Positions 26,297-36,507 are shown, counted from the first letter of the stretch. The stretch: DNA of 64,000 bases from Methylocystis sp. B8 (GCF_005771425.1 NZ_VBTZ01000005.1:124001-188000), one strand, 5' to 3'. The notes: generated by a model not told the origin, from the sequence alone. Made by a program: numbers and translations.

Positions 26297-28225
26297 TTGA
26301 CGACATCCAAGACCCCCCTCCTCGACCGGATCGCCACTCCCGAAGATCTGCGCAAGCTGCGCCCCAATGAGCTCAAGCAGGTCGCCGAGGAGTTGCGCCA
26401 CGAGACGATCGACGCGGTCTCGGTCACTGGCGGCCATCTGGGAGCGGGCCTCGGCGTCGTCGAACTGACCGTCGCTCTGCACTATGTTTTCGACACGCCG
26501 CGCGACAAGGTCATCTGGGACGTCGGTCACCAGACCTACCCGCACAAGATCCTCACCGGCAGACGCGACCGCATCCGCACGCTGCGCATGGGCGGCGGCC
26601 TTTCGGGTTTCACCAAGCGGGCCGAAAGCGAATATGACGCCTTCGGCGCCGGCCATTCATCTACCTCGATTTCGGCCGGGCTCGGCATGGCCGTAGCGCG
26701 CGATCTCGCCGGCGGCGACAATCACGTCGTGGCGGTGATCGGCGACAGCTCGATGTCGGCGGGCATGGCCTATGAGGCTTTGAACAACGCCGGCGCGCTG
26801 CATTCTCGCCTCATCGTCATCTTGAACGACAATGACATGTCGATCGCCCCGCCCACGGGCGCCATGTCCGCCTATCTCGCCCGCCTCGTTTCCGGCGGCG
26901 CCTATCGCTCCATCCGCGAGGCGGCGAAGCAGCTGGCCAGCCATCTGCCGCGCTTCATCTACGACAAGGCCCGCAAGGCCGAGGAGTTCTCGCGCAGCTT
27001 CATCACCGGCGGCACGATGTTCGAGGAGCTCGGCTTCTACTATGTCGGGCCGATCGACGGACACAACCTCGATCATCTGCTGCCCGTCCTCAAGAATGTG
27101 CGCGACAAAGACGACGGGCCGGTCCTCGTTCACGTCGTCACGCAGAAGGGCAAGGGCTTCGGACCAGCCGAGGAATCGGCCGATAAGTGCCACGCCGTCA
27201 ACAAATTCGACGTCGCGACCGGCATTCAGATCAAGCCGAAAGCCAACGCCCCGACCTATACGAATGTTTTCGCCAAGGCATTGAAAGCCGAAGCCGAGCA
27301 TGACGATAAGATCGTCGCCATCACGGCGGCGATGCCGTCAGGCACCGGCCTCGACATTTTCGGCAAGGCCTTCCCTCACCGCACCTTCGACGTGGCGATC
27401 GCCGAGCAGCACGCCGTCACCTTTGCGGCCGGCCTCGCCTGCGAGGGATACAAGCCTTTCTGCGCGCTTTACTCGACTTTCCTGCAGCGCGGCTACGATC
27501 AGGTCGTTCACGACGTGGCGATCCAGAATCTGCCGGTGCGCTTCGCCATGGACCGCGCCGGCCTCGTCGGCGCGGACGGGCCGACTCATGCCGGCGCCTT
27601 CGATCTCGCCTATCTCGGCTGTCTGCCGGACTTCGTCATCATGGCGCCTTCCGACGAGGGCGAGCTGATGCATATGGTGGCGACGGCTGCGGACTATGAC
27701 GATGGCCCGATCGCCTTCCGCTATCCGCGCGGCGAGGGCGTCGGCGTAGAATTGCCGGAGCGCGGCGAAATTCTCGAGATCGGCAAGGGCCGCATACTGC
27801 GCGAGGGTTCGAAAGTCGCCATCCTGTCGCTCGGCACGCGCCTCGCCGACTCGATGAAGGCGGCGGCTGAACTCGAAAATTACGGCGTCTCGACGACGGT
27901 CGCCGACGCCCGCTTCGCCAAGCCGATCGACCGCGACCTGCTGCGTCGTCTCGCGGCAAATCACGAAGCGCTTGTCGCGATCGAGGAGGGTTCGATCGGC
28001 GGCTTTAGCGCGCAGGTCTTCCAGGCGCTGTCAGACGACGGGCTGCTCGACGGCGCGCGCGGCGCGTTCAAATTCCGCAGCATGACTCTGCCCGACGCCT
28101 ATATCGACCACGACAAGCACGAGCTGATGGTCGCCAAGGCGATGCTCGACAGCAAGGCGATCGTCGCCAAGGTCCTCGAGCTCTTGGGCGATGAAAGAAG
28201 CGCCGCGCGAGTGATGATCGCCTGA
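26297..28225 (+). CDS. dxs: 1-deoxy-D-xylulose-5-phosphate synthase
   Basis: 642 residues, normal length, starting at TTG ([12 protein letters not shown]). ThDP-binding blocks include [40 protein letters not shown] and the C-terminal [15 protein letters not shown]. It condenses pyruvate and glyceraldehyde 3-phosphate to DXP, the entry to MEP isoprenoid synthesis and the precursor of thiazole and pyridoxal. It depends on thiamine diphosphate made by the thi operon at the other end of the window. Confidence 0.97.
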   Translation: MTTSKTPLLDRIATPEDLRKLRPNELKQVAEELRHETIDAVSVTGGHLGAGLGVVELTVALHYVFDTPRDKVIWDVGHQTYPHKILTGRRDRIRTLRMGGGLSGFTKRAESEYDAFGAGHSSTSISAGLGMAVARDLAGGDNHVVAVIGDSSMSAGMAYEALNNAGALHSRLIVILNDNDMSIAPPTGAMSAYLARLVSGGAYRSIREAAKQLASHLPRFIYDKARKAEEFSRSFITGGTMFEELGFYYVGPIDGHNLDHLLPVLKNVRDKDDGPVLVHVVTQKGKGFGPAEESADKCHAVNKFDVATGIQIKPKANAPTYTNVFAKALKAEAEHDDKIVAITAAMPSGTGLDIFGKAFPHRTFDVAIAEQHAVTFAAGLACEGYKPFCALYSTFLQRGYDQVVHDVAIQNLPVRFAMDRAGLVGADGPTHAGAFDLAYLGCLPDFVIMAPSDEGELMHMVATAADYDDGPIAFRYPRGEGVGVELPERGEILEIGKGRILREGSKVAILSLGTRLADSMKAAAELENYGVSTTVADARFAKPIDRDLLRRLAANHEALVAIEEGSIGGFSAQVFQALSDDGLLDGARGAFKFRSMTLPDAYIDHDKHELMVAKAMLDSKAIVAKVLELLGDERSAARVMIA

Positions 28226-28450
28226 GGGGCGACCGGGTGAGGGGGTGTATCGCTGGCTTTTCGGGGCGGAGCCGGTGTCTGCTCGGGCGGAAATCTCTGA
28301 TACGGGCGAAGATTGTGAGTGGGTAACCCCTCACCCGACCCCCGCTTCGCCGGGCCCGCCCTCTCCCGACTGAAGTCGGCTGTTGCCGACTTTAGCATCA
28401 TCTTCCGCAAGTCGAGCAGGCTCGGACTTGCGTGGGAGAGGGTTGGCGCC
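28226..28450. repeat. Compound palindromic repeat between dxs and the DUF123 gene
   Basis: GACCGGGTGAGGGGGT near 28231 is complementary to ACCCCTCACCCGACC near 28325. Within the right part CCCTCTCCC (28370) pairs with GGGAGAGGG (28434). Between those lie two hairpins: AAGTCGGC-TGTT-GCCGACTT (28373-28392) and a longer CGCAAGTC...GGACTTGCG. The nested order is that of a REP/BIME composite. The hairpin run may also end dxs transcription. Confidence 0.65.
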
Positions 28451-28472
28451 CGGGTTTTGTCAAAGAACGCCG

Positions 28473-28916
28473 ATGATATTCTGCGTCTCCGCCTTCGACG
28501 TCGCCGCTGCGCCCGGCGCCTATGCGCTCTGGCTGCGGCTTGAGGCGCCGCTCGATGTTCGCGTCGGTAAAATCTCGGCGACGCTACCCGCCGGCAATTA
28601 CCTCTATTGCGGCTCGGCGCGCGGGCCCGGCGGATTGCGGGCGCGATTGTCGCGACACATGCGGCCGCAAAAGCGGGCGCACTGGCATATCGATCAGCTC
28701 ACAGCTGTTGCGAGCGTGCTCGGCGCTTTCGTCCAAGAAGACGGCGATGAATGCGCGTTTAACGCCGCTCTCGGCGATTTGCCGATTCCCGTCGCCGGCT
28801 TCGGCAGTTCGGACTGCCGCCGCTGCGCCGCGCATTTGCGACTCTGGCCGAAAGACGCGACCCTTCCTTCCCGGTGGGAAAATGCTAGGAAGGCGGCCGA
28901 ATCCCGCCTCCCTTGA
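28473..28916 (+). CDS. DUF123 (GIY-YIG-like) protein
   Basis: 147 residues from MIFCVSAFDV. GAYALWLRLE, PAGNYLYCGSARGPGGLRARLSRH, HWHIDQLT and the cysteine-containing GFGSSDCRRCAAHLRLW match the DUF123 family, a GIY-YIG-like domain sometimes fused to endonuclease III. Biochemical role is not established. An in-frame extension upstream lies in the repeat and is rejected. hisS starts 27 bases after it. Confidence 0.8.
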   Translation: MIFCVSAFDVAAAPGAYALWLRLEAPLDVRVGKISATLPAGNYLYCGSARGPGGLRARLSRHMRPQKRAHWHIDQLTAVASVLGAFVQEDGDECAFNAALGDLPIPVAGFGSSDCRRCAAHLRLWPKDATLPSRWENARKAAESRLP

Positions 28917-28943
28917 AGGGGAAGGCTAATACTGCAGTGGTTT

Positions 28944-30431
28944 ATGTCCAAAGACGAAATCAAAACGAAGGTTGAAGCGCGTGCGCCGCGCGGGCTCGCC
29001 GACCGCGAGGCCGGCGAACTCGCCGCCACATCCCGCATGCTCGACGTCATCCGCGAAGTATACGAGCTTTACGGCTTCGAGGCGCTGGAGACGCCGACGA
29101 TCGAATATACTGACGCGCTCGGAAAATTCTTGCCCGATCAGGATCGCCCCAACGAAGGCGTCTTCTCCTTTCAGGACGACGACGAGCAATGGTTGTCGCT
29201 GCGCTATGATCTGACCGCGCCGCTGGCGCGTTTCGTCGCGCAGAATTTCGATCGGCTGCCCAAGCCCTATCGCTCCTATCGCGTCGGCCAGGTCTATCGC
29301 AACGAGAAGCCGGGACCCGGACGCTTTCGGCAGTTCATGCAGTTCGACGCCGATACGGTCGGCTCGGCCTCGCCTGCCGCCGACGCCGAAATCTGCATGA
29401 TGGCGGCGGACGCCATGGAGCGGCTGGGGATCGCGCGCGGCGACTACGTCATCAAGATCAACAGCCGCAAGGTGCTCGACGGCGTGATGCAGTCGATCGG
29501 GCTTTCGGGTGAGGAGAACGCGCCGCGCCGCCTCGTCGTTTTGCGCGCGATCGACAAGCTCGACCGGCTTGGCCCCGACGGCGTCCGGCAATTGCTGGGC
29601 GAGGGTCGAAAGGATGAGAGCGGGGATTTCACTAAAGGCGCGGGGCTCGATCTGCCCGCGATCGACACGATCCTGTCCTTCAGCCTCGGCGGACAATATG
29701 GGGACGGCGCTCCCGCCTTCGATCTCTTCGGCCTGCTCGGCAAAAGCGAGATCGGCGCCCAAGGCGCCGAGGAGCTTCTAGAAATCGAAGACCTCGCCCG
29801 CGACGCCGGTTTCGGCCCCGATCGCATCCGCATCGACCCCTCCGTCGTGCGCGGCCTTGAGTATTACACGGGGCCCGTTTTCGAGGCGGATCTCACCTTC
29901 GAGACCCGCGACGAGAAGGGAAATCCCGTGCGCTTCGGCTCCGTCGGGGGCGGCGGCCGCTACGACGGGCTGGTTGGGCGCTTCAGGCCGGAAAATGCGC
30001 CGGCGACCGGCTTCTCGATCGGCGTCTCAAGACTCTTCGCGGCGTTGAAACTCATCGGCAGCCCCATCGTCTCGGCGCGTCCGCATGTGGGGCCCGTCGT
30101 GGTTCTCGTCCTCGATCGCGAGAGGCTCGCCGATTATCAGCGCATGGCGGCGCAATTGCGCAACGCAGGAATCGCCGCCGAAATCTATCTCGGCGCTGCG
30201 GGCATGAAGGCGCAGATGAAATACGCTGACCGGCGCAACAGTCCGCTCGCCATCATCCAGGGCTCGGATGAAAAAGCGAGAGGCGAGGTCACCATCAAGG
30301 ATCTCGTCGCCGGCGCGAAGGCCGCCGCGAATATCGCCACCAACGAAGAATGGAAGGCGCTTCGCCCCGCCCAATTCGCCGTTCCCGAAGCGGAACTTGT
30401 CGAGCAGGTCCAAAAGACGCTCAAAAATTAG
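28944..30431 (+). CDS. hisS: Histidyl-tRNA synthetase
   Basis: 495 residues. Class II motifs are visible: motif 2 in [20 protein letters not shown] and motif 3 in [14 protein letters not shown]; the histidine A loop is [14 protein letters not shown]. The anticodon-binding domain begins near residue 385. Some of its shape, [10 protein letters not shown] with an extended insertion, is typical of the alphaproteobacterial HisS type. It charges tRNA-His. Confidence 0.96.
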   Translation: MSKDEIKTKVEARAPRGLADREAGELAATSRMLDVIREVYELYGFEALETPTIEYTDALGKFLPDQDRPNEGVFSFQDDDEQWLSLRYDLTAPLARFVAQNFDRLPKPYRSYRVGQVYRNEKPGPGRFRQFMQFDADTVGSASPAADAEICMMAADAMERLGIARGDYVIKINSRKVLDGVMQSIGLSGEENAPRRLVVLRAIDKLDRLGPDGVRQLLGEGRKDESGDFTKGAGLDLPAIDTILSFSLGGQYGDGAPAFDLFGLLGKSEIGAQGAEELLEIEDLARDAGFGPDRIRIDPSVVRGLEYYTGPVFEADLTFETRDEKGNPVRFGSVGGGGRYDGLVGRFRPENAPATGFSIGVSRLFAALKLIGSPIVSARPHVGPVVVLVLDRERLADYQRMAAQLRNAGIAAEIYLGAAGMKAQMKYADRRNSPLAIIQGSDEKARGEVTIKDLVAGAKAAANIATNEEWKALRPAQFAVPEAELVEQVQKTLKN

Positions 30432-30506
30432 CCTGCGGCGAAGCTCGTCATTGCCACGCGCGCGGGCGCGTATAGTTTTCGCGAAGCGATAGAGGAGCAA
30501 CCCCCT

Positions 30507-31325
30507 ATGAATGGCGACACGCCCAGATCAATCGTTCATCCGACCGATCTCTCCTTTGCGAGCCTGGACGCGTTCGCTCATGCGCTGCGGATCGCCGTGG
30601 ACTGCAAGAGCATGTTCCACATTCTGCACATTGAGGCTCCTGAGTCGGAGGAAGACGATTGGGACCGTTTCCCGCAAGTGCGCGAAATGCTGGCGCGCTG
30701 GAAAATGATCTCGCCGACGGCGACGCGCGCTGAGGCGGCCGAACAGCTCGGCGTCAAATTCGTCAAAGCGTCGGTTGAATCGGAATCCCCCGTCGCTGGA
30801 GTCTCCGCCTATGTCGAGCGGCACCTGTGCGATCTTCTCGTGATGATGACGCGGCCGCGCAGCGCTTTGGAGCGCCTCTTCGAGGGCTCAATCGCGGAGG
30901 AGACGGCGCGTGAGACTCATGTGCCGGCGCTCTTCCTGCGCGAGGACCAGAAGGGTTTCGTCGATCGCGAGACGGGCGCCGTCTCTCTCAACACGGTGCT
31001 GATGCCGGTCGAGCCAACGATTTCGCCGCTCGACGCCTTTCGCCACGCGGCCGACATCGCCCATTGTCTCAATCCGGCCGCCGACGTCATGATGCTGCAT
31101 GTCGGCGACGACCTGCCGATTTTCGAAGGGCTGCTTCCGCACATCGAGCTGCGCCGGGGACCGGTCGTCGAGACCATTCTTTCCTACGCTCGCGAGATCA
31201 AGGCGGACCTGATCGCCATGCCGACGCGTAGCCGAAAAGGCCTGCTGGAGGCGCTCCGCGGCTCGACGACGGAGCGCGTATTGCATGAGGCGCCCTGTCC
31301 GCTGCTCGCCTCGCCGGTGAAATAA
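30507..31325 (+). CDS. Tandem-domain universal stress protein
   Basis: 272 residues with two UspA-like halves. The first starts SIVHPTDLSFASLDAFAHAL and ends VPALFLRED (about 7-148); the second starts TVLMPVEPTISPLDAFRHAADIA and ends GSTTERVLHEAPCPLLASP (about 160-272). The nucleotide loop G-x2-G-x9-G(S/T) is only loosely present in the second half. Usp proteins help survive starvation and oxidants. Confidence 0.9.
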   Translation: MNGDTPRSIVHPTDLSFASLDAFAHALRIAVDCKSMFHILHIEAPESEEDDWDRFPQVREMLARWKMISPTATRAEAAEQLGVKFVKASVESESPVAGVSAYVERHLCDLLVMMTRPRSALERLFEGSIAEETARETHVPALFLREDQKGFVDRETGAVSLNTVLMPVEPTISPLDAFRHAADIAHCLNPAADVMMLHVGDDLPIFEGLLPHIELRRGPVVETILSYAREIKADLIAMPTRSRKGLLEALRGSTTERVLHEAPCPLLASPVK

Positions 31326-31332
31326 TTCGCCG

Positions 31333-31409
31333 TCATTGCGAGGCGCTTGCGCCGAAGCAATCCAGAAAGGCTCCGCGAGACTGGATTGCCTCGCTTCGCT
31401 CACAATGAA
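31333..31409. repeat. CATTGCGAGG-type palindromic repeat
   Basis: GTCATTGCGAGGCGC...GAAGCAATCCAG (31333-31366) is mirrored by CTGGATTGCCTCGC...TCACAATGA (31382-31409). This is an interspersed intergenic element with the same ATCCAG/CTGGAT core as the one at 61873. It sits between convergent genes and could terminate both. Confidence 0.75.
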
Positions 31410-31420
31410 GGGCGCAGGCG

Positions 31421-31909
31421 CTACAGCGAACGCTGGAAATGCAGCACGCCGCCCTGCGCGCCCTTCAGGATCAGGTCGTCGCCCTTGGTGTCCCAATAGG
31501 GGCCCGAGAGCAGCACCGCCCAATAATCCCGCTCGATGGCCGCGAGCGCGCCTTCGCATTTACGTTCGTTAGTCGCCGGCATGGCGCGCGGCCCCAAGCG
31601 GTTCGGGCCGATGACGAAAACGCCCGACCAGTTCTTGCAGCCCGAAAAGCCATTGGCGCGGCCCGTCGAGTCGATCGAGATCCACATCTCCACCGGCGGC
31701 GCTTTGCCGTTGATCTCCTTGAGCACGAAGTTCTGGTTGTGGGGGAACGGCTGATAGCGGGGAAGGCCGCCGGTCTCCTTGTTTTCGTCTTCCGGCTGCT
31801 TCTGCTCCGCCCCTTCAGGCGACTTTGCGCGGCTCTTGGCGTCGGCAGGCGCGGCGGCGAGCGCAACGGCGCAGAGCGAGGCGGCTAAGGCGAGCAAAAT
31901 CCTGTTCAT
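31421..31909 (-). CDS. Exported META-domain (HslJ-like) protein
   Basis: 162 residues from MNRILLALAASLCAVALAA, a Sec signal ending AAPADA. After a charged linker, the domain FVLKEINGKAPPVEMW...GRANGFSGCKNWSG...LLSGPYWDTKGDDLIL matches the META/HslJ pattern. Function is not established; HslJ relates to heat and novobiocin tolerance. It begins 65 bases after the dehydrogenase gene ends, on the same strand. Confidence 0.75.
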   Translation of the reverse strand: MNRILLALAASLCAVALAAAPADAKSRAKSPEGAEQKQPEDENKETGGLPRYQPFPHNQNFVLKEINGKAPPVEMWISIDSTGRANGFSGCKNWSGVFVIGPNRLGPRAMPATNERKCEGALAAIERDYWAVLLSGPYWDTKGDDLILKGAQGGVLHFQRSL

Positions 31910-31973
31910 CGCGTCAATCATCCTCCAGTAAGGCGGGCCAGTCGCCGGGCCCCTCCGACCGCGGCGCAACGCT

Positions 31974-32969
31974 TTATAGCATGCTCGGCAGAACGCGGTC
32001 AGGCGGGCGGTGGCCATCCATGAAGGTCTTGATGTTGATGATGACCTTCTCGCCCATGTCGATGCGGCCCTCGATGGTCGCAGAGCCCATATGCGGCAAC
32101 AGCGTCACCTTCCCGGCCTTCGCGAGCTTCAACAATTTGGGAGATACAGCAGGTTCATGCTCGAAGACGTCGAGGCCGGCGCCGGCCATCTCATCGGCTT
32201 CGAGCATGCGCACCAAAGCGTTCTCGTCGACGATCTCGCCGCGGGCGGTATTGACCAGGATCGTATGGGGACGCAGATGCGACAGTCTGCGAGCCGAGAG
32301 AAGATGGTAGGTCGCGGGCGTATGCGGGCAATGAATCGACACGATGTCGACTCGCGCTAGCATCTGATCAAGCGACTCCCAATAGGTCGCCTCCAATTGC
32401 TCTTCGACTTCGGCCGCCACGCGTCGGCGGTTGTGGTAATGGATCGAAAGACCGAAGCTCTTCGCGCGCCGCGCCAGGGCCTGTCCAATCCGGCCCATGC
32501 CGACGATGCCGAGCCTCTTGCCGGTGATTCGATGGCCGAGCATCCAGGTCGGCGACCAGCCCGGCCAGGAGCCGTCGGGAATCGCGCTCGCGCCTTCGAC
32601 GAGCCGGCGCGAGACCGAAAGAATCAGCGCCATGGTCATGTCGGCCGTGTCTTCGGTCAGAACGCCGGGCGTGTTGGTGACCGTGATGGAGCGATCAAGC
32701 GCCGAGGCGACGTCGATATTGTCGACGCCATTGCCAAAATTGGCGATGAGCTTCATCTGCTCGCCTGCCTGGGCGATGAGATGCGAATCGATACGATCGG
32801 TGATGGTGGGCACCAGCACGTCGGCCGTGCGCATGGCTTCGACAAGTTCGTCATGGGTGAGCGGCTTATCGCTCTCATTGAGGCGCGTGTCGAACAACTC
32901 GCACATGCGGGTCTCGATCACCTCGGGCAGCCGGCGCGACACGACAACGAGCGGCTTCTTTTTCGGCAT
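31974..32969 (-). CDS. D-isomer-specific 2-hydroxyacid dehydrogenase (glyoxylate/hydroxypyruvate reductase-like)
   Basis: 331 residues. NAD motif GIVGMGRIGQALARRA, VNTARGEIVDE with the catalytic region, GLDVFEHEPAVSP with the glutamate and LLPHMGSAT with the histidine show the family; the catalytic arginine lies in NTARGE. Closest in shape to glyoxylate reductase GyaR. In one-carbon metabolism this could reduce glyoxylate or hydroxypyruvate, which I can only suggest. Confidence 0.92.
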   Translation of the reverse strand: MPKKKPLVVVSRRLPEVIETRMCELFDTRLNESDKPLTHDELVEAMRTADVLVPTITDRIDSHLIAQAGEQMKLIANFGNGVDNIDVASALDRSITVTNTPGVLTEDTADMTMALILSVSRRLVEGASAIPDGSWPGWSPTWMLGHRITGKRLGIVGMGRIGQALARRAKSFGLSIHYHNRRRVAAEVEEQLEATYWESLDQMLARVDIVSIHCPHTPATYHLLSARRLSHLRPHTILVNTARGEIVDENALVRMLEADEMAGAGLDVFEHEPAVSPKLLKLAKAGKVTLLPHMGSATIEGRIDMGEKVIINIKTFMDGHRPPDRVLPSML

Positions 32970-33160
32970 ATCCCTGGTCGTGCCTCCGCGTTTATGTTGT
33001 GTTGCAGCAGCATTTCTGCGATTGCGCTATGATCTTTGCCGCTTCGTCGAAGCGGATGAAAAGACGCCGGCGAGTTTCGCCGGCTTTCAACCGGGTCTTA
33101 ACGGCGGTCGGCGACAAAACCAATACGCCCCTTTAGCGGACGCATTCGACTTCCTAGCAG

Positions 33161-33784
33161 ATGACGGGCCAAAGACAAGCGAGCGAACAGTCCAGCATGT
33201 CGCGAATAAATGCAGAATTTGCGCCAATTTCGGCAGCTTTCTCCGGCGCTCCGGAATGTTTCCAGAAGCGTCCGCGCGGTCTCCTCGCCCAGCTCGCCCC
33301 GGTTCTCTTGGCCGTGTTTTTTTGCGCAATGCACGCGCACGCTCAGGAGCCTCAAAAAGGTCCCGTGAGCGGTCTGCCCTTGCCTCGCTACGTGAGCCTC
33401 AAGTCCGATCGCGTGAATGTGCGGGAGGGCCCCAGCAAGGAGCATCCGACCCTGTGGATTTACGAACGCGCCGCGCTCCCCGTCGAGATCACCGCCGAAT
33501 TCGAAACTTGGCGCAAGATCCGCGATTCCGAAGGCGCCGAGGGCTGGGTGCTGCATTCGCTGCTTTCGGGAAGGCGCACAGCGCTGGTCGCGCCCTGGAA
33601 AAAGGAGCCGCAGCTGCTTGTCGCCGACGATCATTCAACGCCTGTGGCGAAGCTCGGCCCCGGCGTCATCGGAAATTTGCGCGGCTGCGACGGCAAATGG
33701 TGCCGTATCGCCGGCAAGGGTTTTGACGGCTACATGCAGCAAGAAAATCTCTGGGGCGTCTATCCGGGAGAAAAATTCGATTAG
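33161..33784 (+). CDS. Exported SH3-like domain protein
   Basis: 207 residues; start uncertain (ATG 33161, or ATG 33197). A hydrophobic stretch (LLAQLAPVLLAVFFCAMHAHA) lies near residues 41-61 and is read as a signal peptide with a long n-region. The mature part has two bacterial SH3 modules: SLKSDRVNVREGPSKEHPTLWIY and the C-terminal NLRGCDGKWCRIAGKGFDGYM. Such proteins bind peptidoglycan or partner proteins in the envelope. The 4-base convergence with the response regulator gene is incidental. Confidence 0.85.
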   Translation: MTGQRQASEQSSMSRINAEFAPISAAFSGAPECFQKRPRGLLAQLAPVLLAVFFCAMHAHAQEPQKGPVSGLPLPRYVSLKSDRVNVREGPSKEHPTLWIYERAALPVEITAEFETWRKIRDSEGAEGWVLHSLLSGRRTALVAPWKKEPQLLVADDHSTPVAKLGPGVIGNLRGCDGKWCRIAGKGFDGYMQQENLWGVYPGEKFD

Positions 33785-34158
33785 TCAGGCGAGGGGGTCG
33801 CCGGCAGCCGTCCCTTGAGTTGCTCCAGCGCCGTCGAAATCGTGCCGCGACTGAACGGTTTCGCGACGACAGGCGCATCGGCGTGCGCTTCGAGCACGCC
33901 CTGCTCGCCATAGCCGGTAACGAAGGCGAAGGGTTTGCGCCGCCGCTCCAGGACGCCAGGCAGAACATGCGCCTTCTGGCCATTGAGGTTGATGTCGAGA
34001 AAGGCGAGGTCGAAGTCTTCGCTCGTCGCCTTTTGCAACGCGTCTTGGATATTGCCCGCAACGCCAACGACCTGTGCGCCAAGCTCCTCGAGAAACATCT
34101 CAAGCGCCATGGCGATGACGGCCTCATCTTCGACGATTAGGACGCGCGGTTCGGTCAT
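33781..34158 (-). CDS. Single-domain response regulator
   Basis: 125 residues consisting of a receiver domain: acidic pair VEDE, phospho-acceptor aspartate in LAFLDINLNG, threonine in FVTGYGE, lysine in VVAKPFS. No output domain follows. It overlaps the HWE kinase gene by four bases (ATGA) and is its evident partner. In Rhizobiales such pairs often relay to PhyR-type general stress or to light responses. Confidence 0.92.
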   Translation of the reverse strand: MTEPRVLIVEDEAVIAMALEMFLEELGAQVVGVAGNIQDALQKATSEDFDLAFLDINLNGQKAHVLPGVLERRRKPFAFVTGYGEQGVLEAHADAPVVAKPFSRGTISTALEQLKGRLPATPSPD

Positions 34159-35141
34159 TTGAGCACTTCCACGGCGAGAGGAATGTCCATCGCGCAGCGT
34201 AACCCTTCAGGCGGAAATTCGATAGCGACCCGAGCGCCCGCGTCAGACGCCAGCGTTTTTTCGATCAGTCGCAGGCCAAATCCTTTCTTTAGCGGGGGCG
34301 TGACAGAGCGCCCGCCATACTCGCGCCAGACGAGATGGAGCATAGGGGTCCGCCGCTGCGCGTCGAGCCTCCAATCGACCGCGACGCGCCCGCCCGGCGC
34401 CGACAGCGATCCGTGCATGACGGCGTTGGCGCATAATTCGTGCAGGGTCATCGCCAGAGCCGACGCGATGCGCGGGCATATGCCGACCGGCGGCCCTGAC
34501 ACATCAAAATTCTCTTGGTCCACCGGCGCGATCGCCATATGCACGAGTTCGCCTACCTGCGCCTTCGTCCAATTTTCGCGGGTCAGAACATCGTGCAAGG
34601 CGGCAAGCGCCAGCAGGCGCTTTTCAAATTGCTGCGCAGAATCTGGCTTCAGGTCACGAAGCGAATGCATGGCGATCGAGTGGACCGTCGCCAGCGTGTT
34701 CTTAACGCGATGATTGAGCTCATTGACCAAAAGCTGCAGGCGTTCGCGGTCGCGTTCCTGCTCGGTCACGTCGGTGTTCGTGCCGAACCAGCCGACGATG
34801 GCGCCGTTTTCGCGCAAAGGTTCGACGCGCGTCAAAAAGGGTCGATAGAGTCCGTCCGCGCCCTTGAGCGGAAAGATCATCTGAAAGAATTCGCCATGCT
34901 GAAGCGCATACGTCCAGCGTTCCAGCATTTTGGGCAGCACATCCGGATGATGGACGGATTGCCAGCCCCACCCCGCCATCTCCTCGGGCGTCGTGCCGGT
35001 ATATTGATACCAACGATCATTGTACCAAAAAATCCAGCCGTCCGGGCGCGCCATCCACGCAAGGTTGGGCATCGAGTTGGCGAGCGCCTTAAATTGCGCG
35101 TAGGTGATCTCCGATTCTCGTGCAGCCGCCAGTTGCGACAT
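34155..35141 (-). CDS. PAS-HWE family histidine kinase
   Basis: 328 residues from MSQLAAARES. Residues about 15-125 are a PAS domain (NSMPNLAWMARPDGWIFWYN, YTGTTPEEM). The kinase starts LQLLVNELNHRVKNTLATVHS with the phospho-accepting histidine; LHELCANAVMHG holds the N-box, and WREYGG is the atypical W-x-E feature of the HWE group. No membrane segment is seen, so it senses a cytosolic cue. The receiver gene follows with a four-base overlap. Confidence 0.92.
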   Translation of the reverse strand: MSQLAAARESEITYAQFKALANSMPNLAWMARPDGWIFWYNDRWYQYTGTTPEEMAGWGWQSVHHPDVLPKMLERWTYALQHGEFFQMIFPLKGADGLYRPFLTRVEPLRENGAIVGWFGTNTDVTEQERDRERLQLLVNELNHRVKNTLATVHSIAMHSLRDLKPDSAQQFEKRLLALAALHDVLTRENWTKAQVGELVHMAIAPVDQENFDVSGPPVGICPRIASALAMTLHELCANAVMHGSLSAPGGRVAVDWRLDAQRRTPMLHLVWREYGGRSVTPPLKKGFGLRLIEKTLASDAGARVAIEFPPEGLRCAMDIPLAVEVLK

Positions 35142-35242
35142 TGCTCCCCGCCCGAAACATGCCCTCAAAGAGTCATCGGCAAGCCCCTCGGCAAGCCGAG
35201 CTCTCTGGAAACTCTCTTCGCGTTTTAAGATATAGGGCGAAC

Positions 35243-35689
35243 TTAGGCGCGGCGTAGACGCACGACGACATCGACCCGCGCGACGCGCAAACCCTCAGGC
35301 GGCTGAGGAAGATCGGAGACCGAGACATTCGCGCCGGCGATGTCGTAAAGGTCGCCATCGTCTTCGAGCAGAAAATGATGGTGGTCGTCGGTGTTGGTGT
35401 CGAAATACACCCGCGTTCCGTCTACGGCGATCTCCCGCAGCAGTCCCGCTTGGGTGAACTGGTGGAGCGTATTGTATACGGTCGCGAGCGACACCGAGAG
35501 ATCGGCCGCCAGCGCCTCTTCATAAAGACGCTCCGCCGTCACGTGGCGATCGCCGCCCTGCCCGAACAGCAACTCGCCCAGCGCCAACCGTTGGCGGGTC
35601 GGCCGCAGCCCGGCTTCGGCCAGCAACTCACCGACCGGCTTGCGCGGGGCGGCGTTTTTAGGAACGGCTGGGGTTTGGTCGGCGTCCAT
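35243..35689 (-). CDS. irr: Iron response regulator Irr (Fur family)
   Basis: 148 residues with a Fur-type winged helix (LRPTRQRLALGELLF, SLATVYNTLHQFTQAGLLREI) and the metal site DTNTDDHHHFLLED; the run of three histidines is typical of rhizobial Irr, a haem-sensing regulator of iron genes. It is divergent from fabA with 244 bases between. irr next to fabA-fabB is a recurrent order in Rhizobiales. Confidence 0.93.
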   Translation of the reverse strand: MDADQTPAVPKNAAPRKPVGELLAEAGLRPTRQRLALGELLFGQGGDRHVTAERLYEEALAADLSVSLATVYNTLHQFTQAGLLREIAVDGTRVYFDTNTDDHHHFLLEDDGDLYDIAGANVSVSDLPQPPEGLRVARVDVVVRLRRA

Positions 35690-35933
35690 CTCGGCTCGCG
35701 GCTTTTCTACTCGCGGTTTCCACTTGGCATCATAGGGAAAATGGCGGGAAATTCAACGTCGCTCGGCCATTTGAAGCCAGTTCGCCGCGGCGCTTTCGGC
35801 CTGGACGAGCCTATGTTACGGATCGCTTCGCCCAGGAGCGGCGCCTCACGGCGCCAATAAGGATAAGGGCGCGCCTTTTTGCGGCGCTTAGGGAGGATGG
35901 CCCGAAAGGCTCGAACGCGAGGAACAAGGAACA

Positions 35934-36452
35934 ATGGGCGAAAGGCGCTCCTCATTCGGTTATGAGGATTTACTGGCGTGCGGCGAGGAAAAGCTGTTCG
36001 GCCCCGGAAATGCGCAGCTGCCGCTGCCGCCGATGCTCATGTTCGACCGTATCACTGAGATTTTCGAAGAAGGGGGCGAGCACGGCAAAGGCTATATGCG
36101 CGCCGAACTCGACATCAAACCGAGCCTCTGGTTCTTCGACTGCCATTTCAAAGGCAACCCGGTGATGCCGGGCTGCCTTGGGCTTGACGCTCTGTGGCAG
36201 ATGGTCGGTTTCTATCTCGCCTGGCTCGACAATCCTGGACGCGGCATGGCGCTCGGCGTCGGCGAAGTAAAATTCAGCGGCCAAGTGCGGCCGCATACGA
36301 AGCTCGTCACCTATGGCGTCGACTTCACGCGCCTGCGTACCGGCAAGCTCGTGATCGGCTTGGCCGACGGCTGGGTGGCGGCGGATGGCGAGCGTATTTA
36401 CGAGGCCAAGGACCTCAAGGTCTGCCTCGCCAACGAGGCGAAGGCCGCCTGA
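35934..36452 (+). CDS. fabA: 3-hydroxydecanoyl-ACP dehydratase/isomerase
   Basis: 172 residues. The hotdog-fold active site [23 protein letters not shown] holds the catalytic histidine, and [11 protein letters not shown] follows. It dehydrates and isomerises C10 intermediates to start unsaturated fatty-acid synthesis with FabB, whose gene follows after 55 bases. Confidence 0.97.
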   Translation: MGERRSSFGYEDLLACGEEKLFGPGNAQLPLPPMLMFDRITEIFEEGGEHGKGYMRAELDIKPSLWFFDCHFKGNPVMPGCLGLDALWQMVGFYLAWLDNPGRGMALGVGEVKFSGQVRPHTKLVTYGVDFTRLRTGKLVIGLADGWVAADGERIYEAKDLKVCLANEAKAA

Positions 36453-36507
36453 AACGGACAAGCGAGAACGCGCGGAAGACGCTGCGAAGGCGTCAAGGGA
36501 GAGCGAG

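Noticed and set aside
36385-36507. N-terminal extension of FabB
   Set aside because: It overlaps the fabA 3' end and the conserved product starts at 36508.
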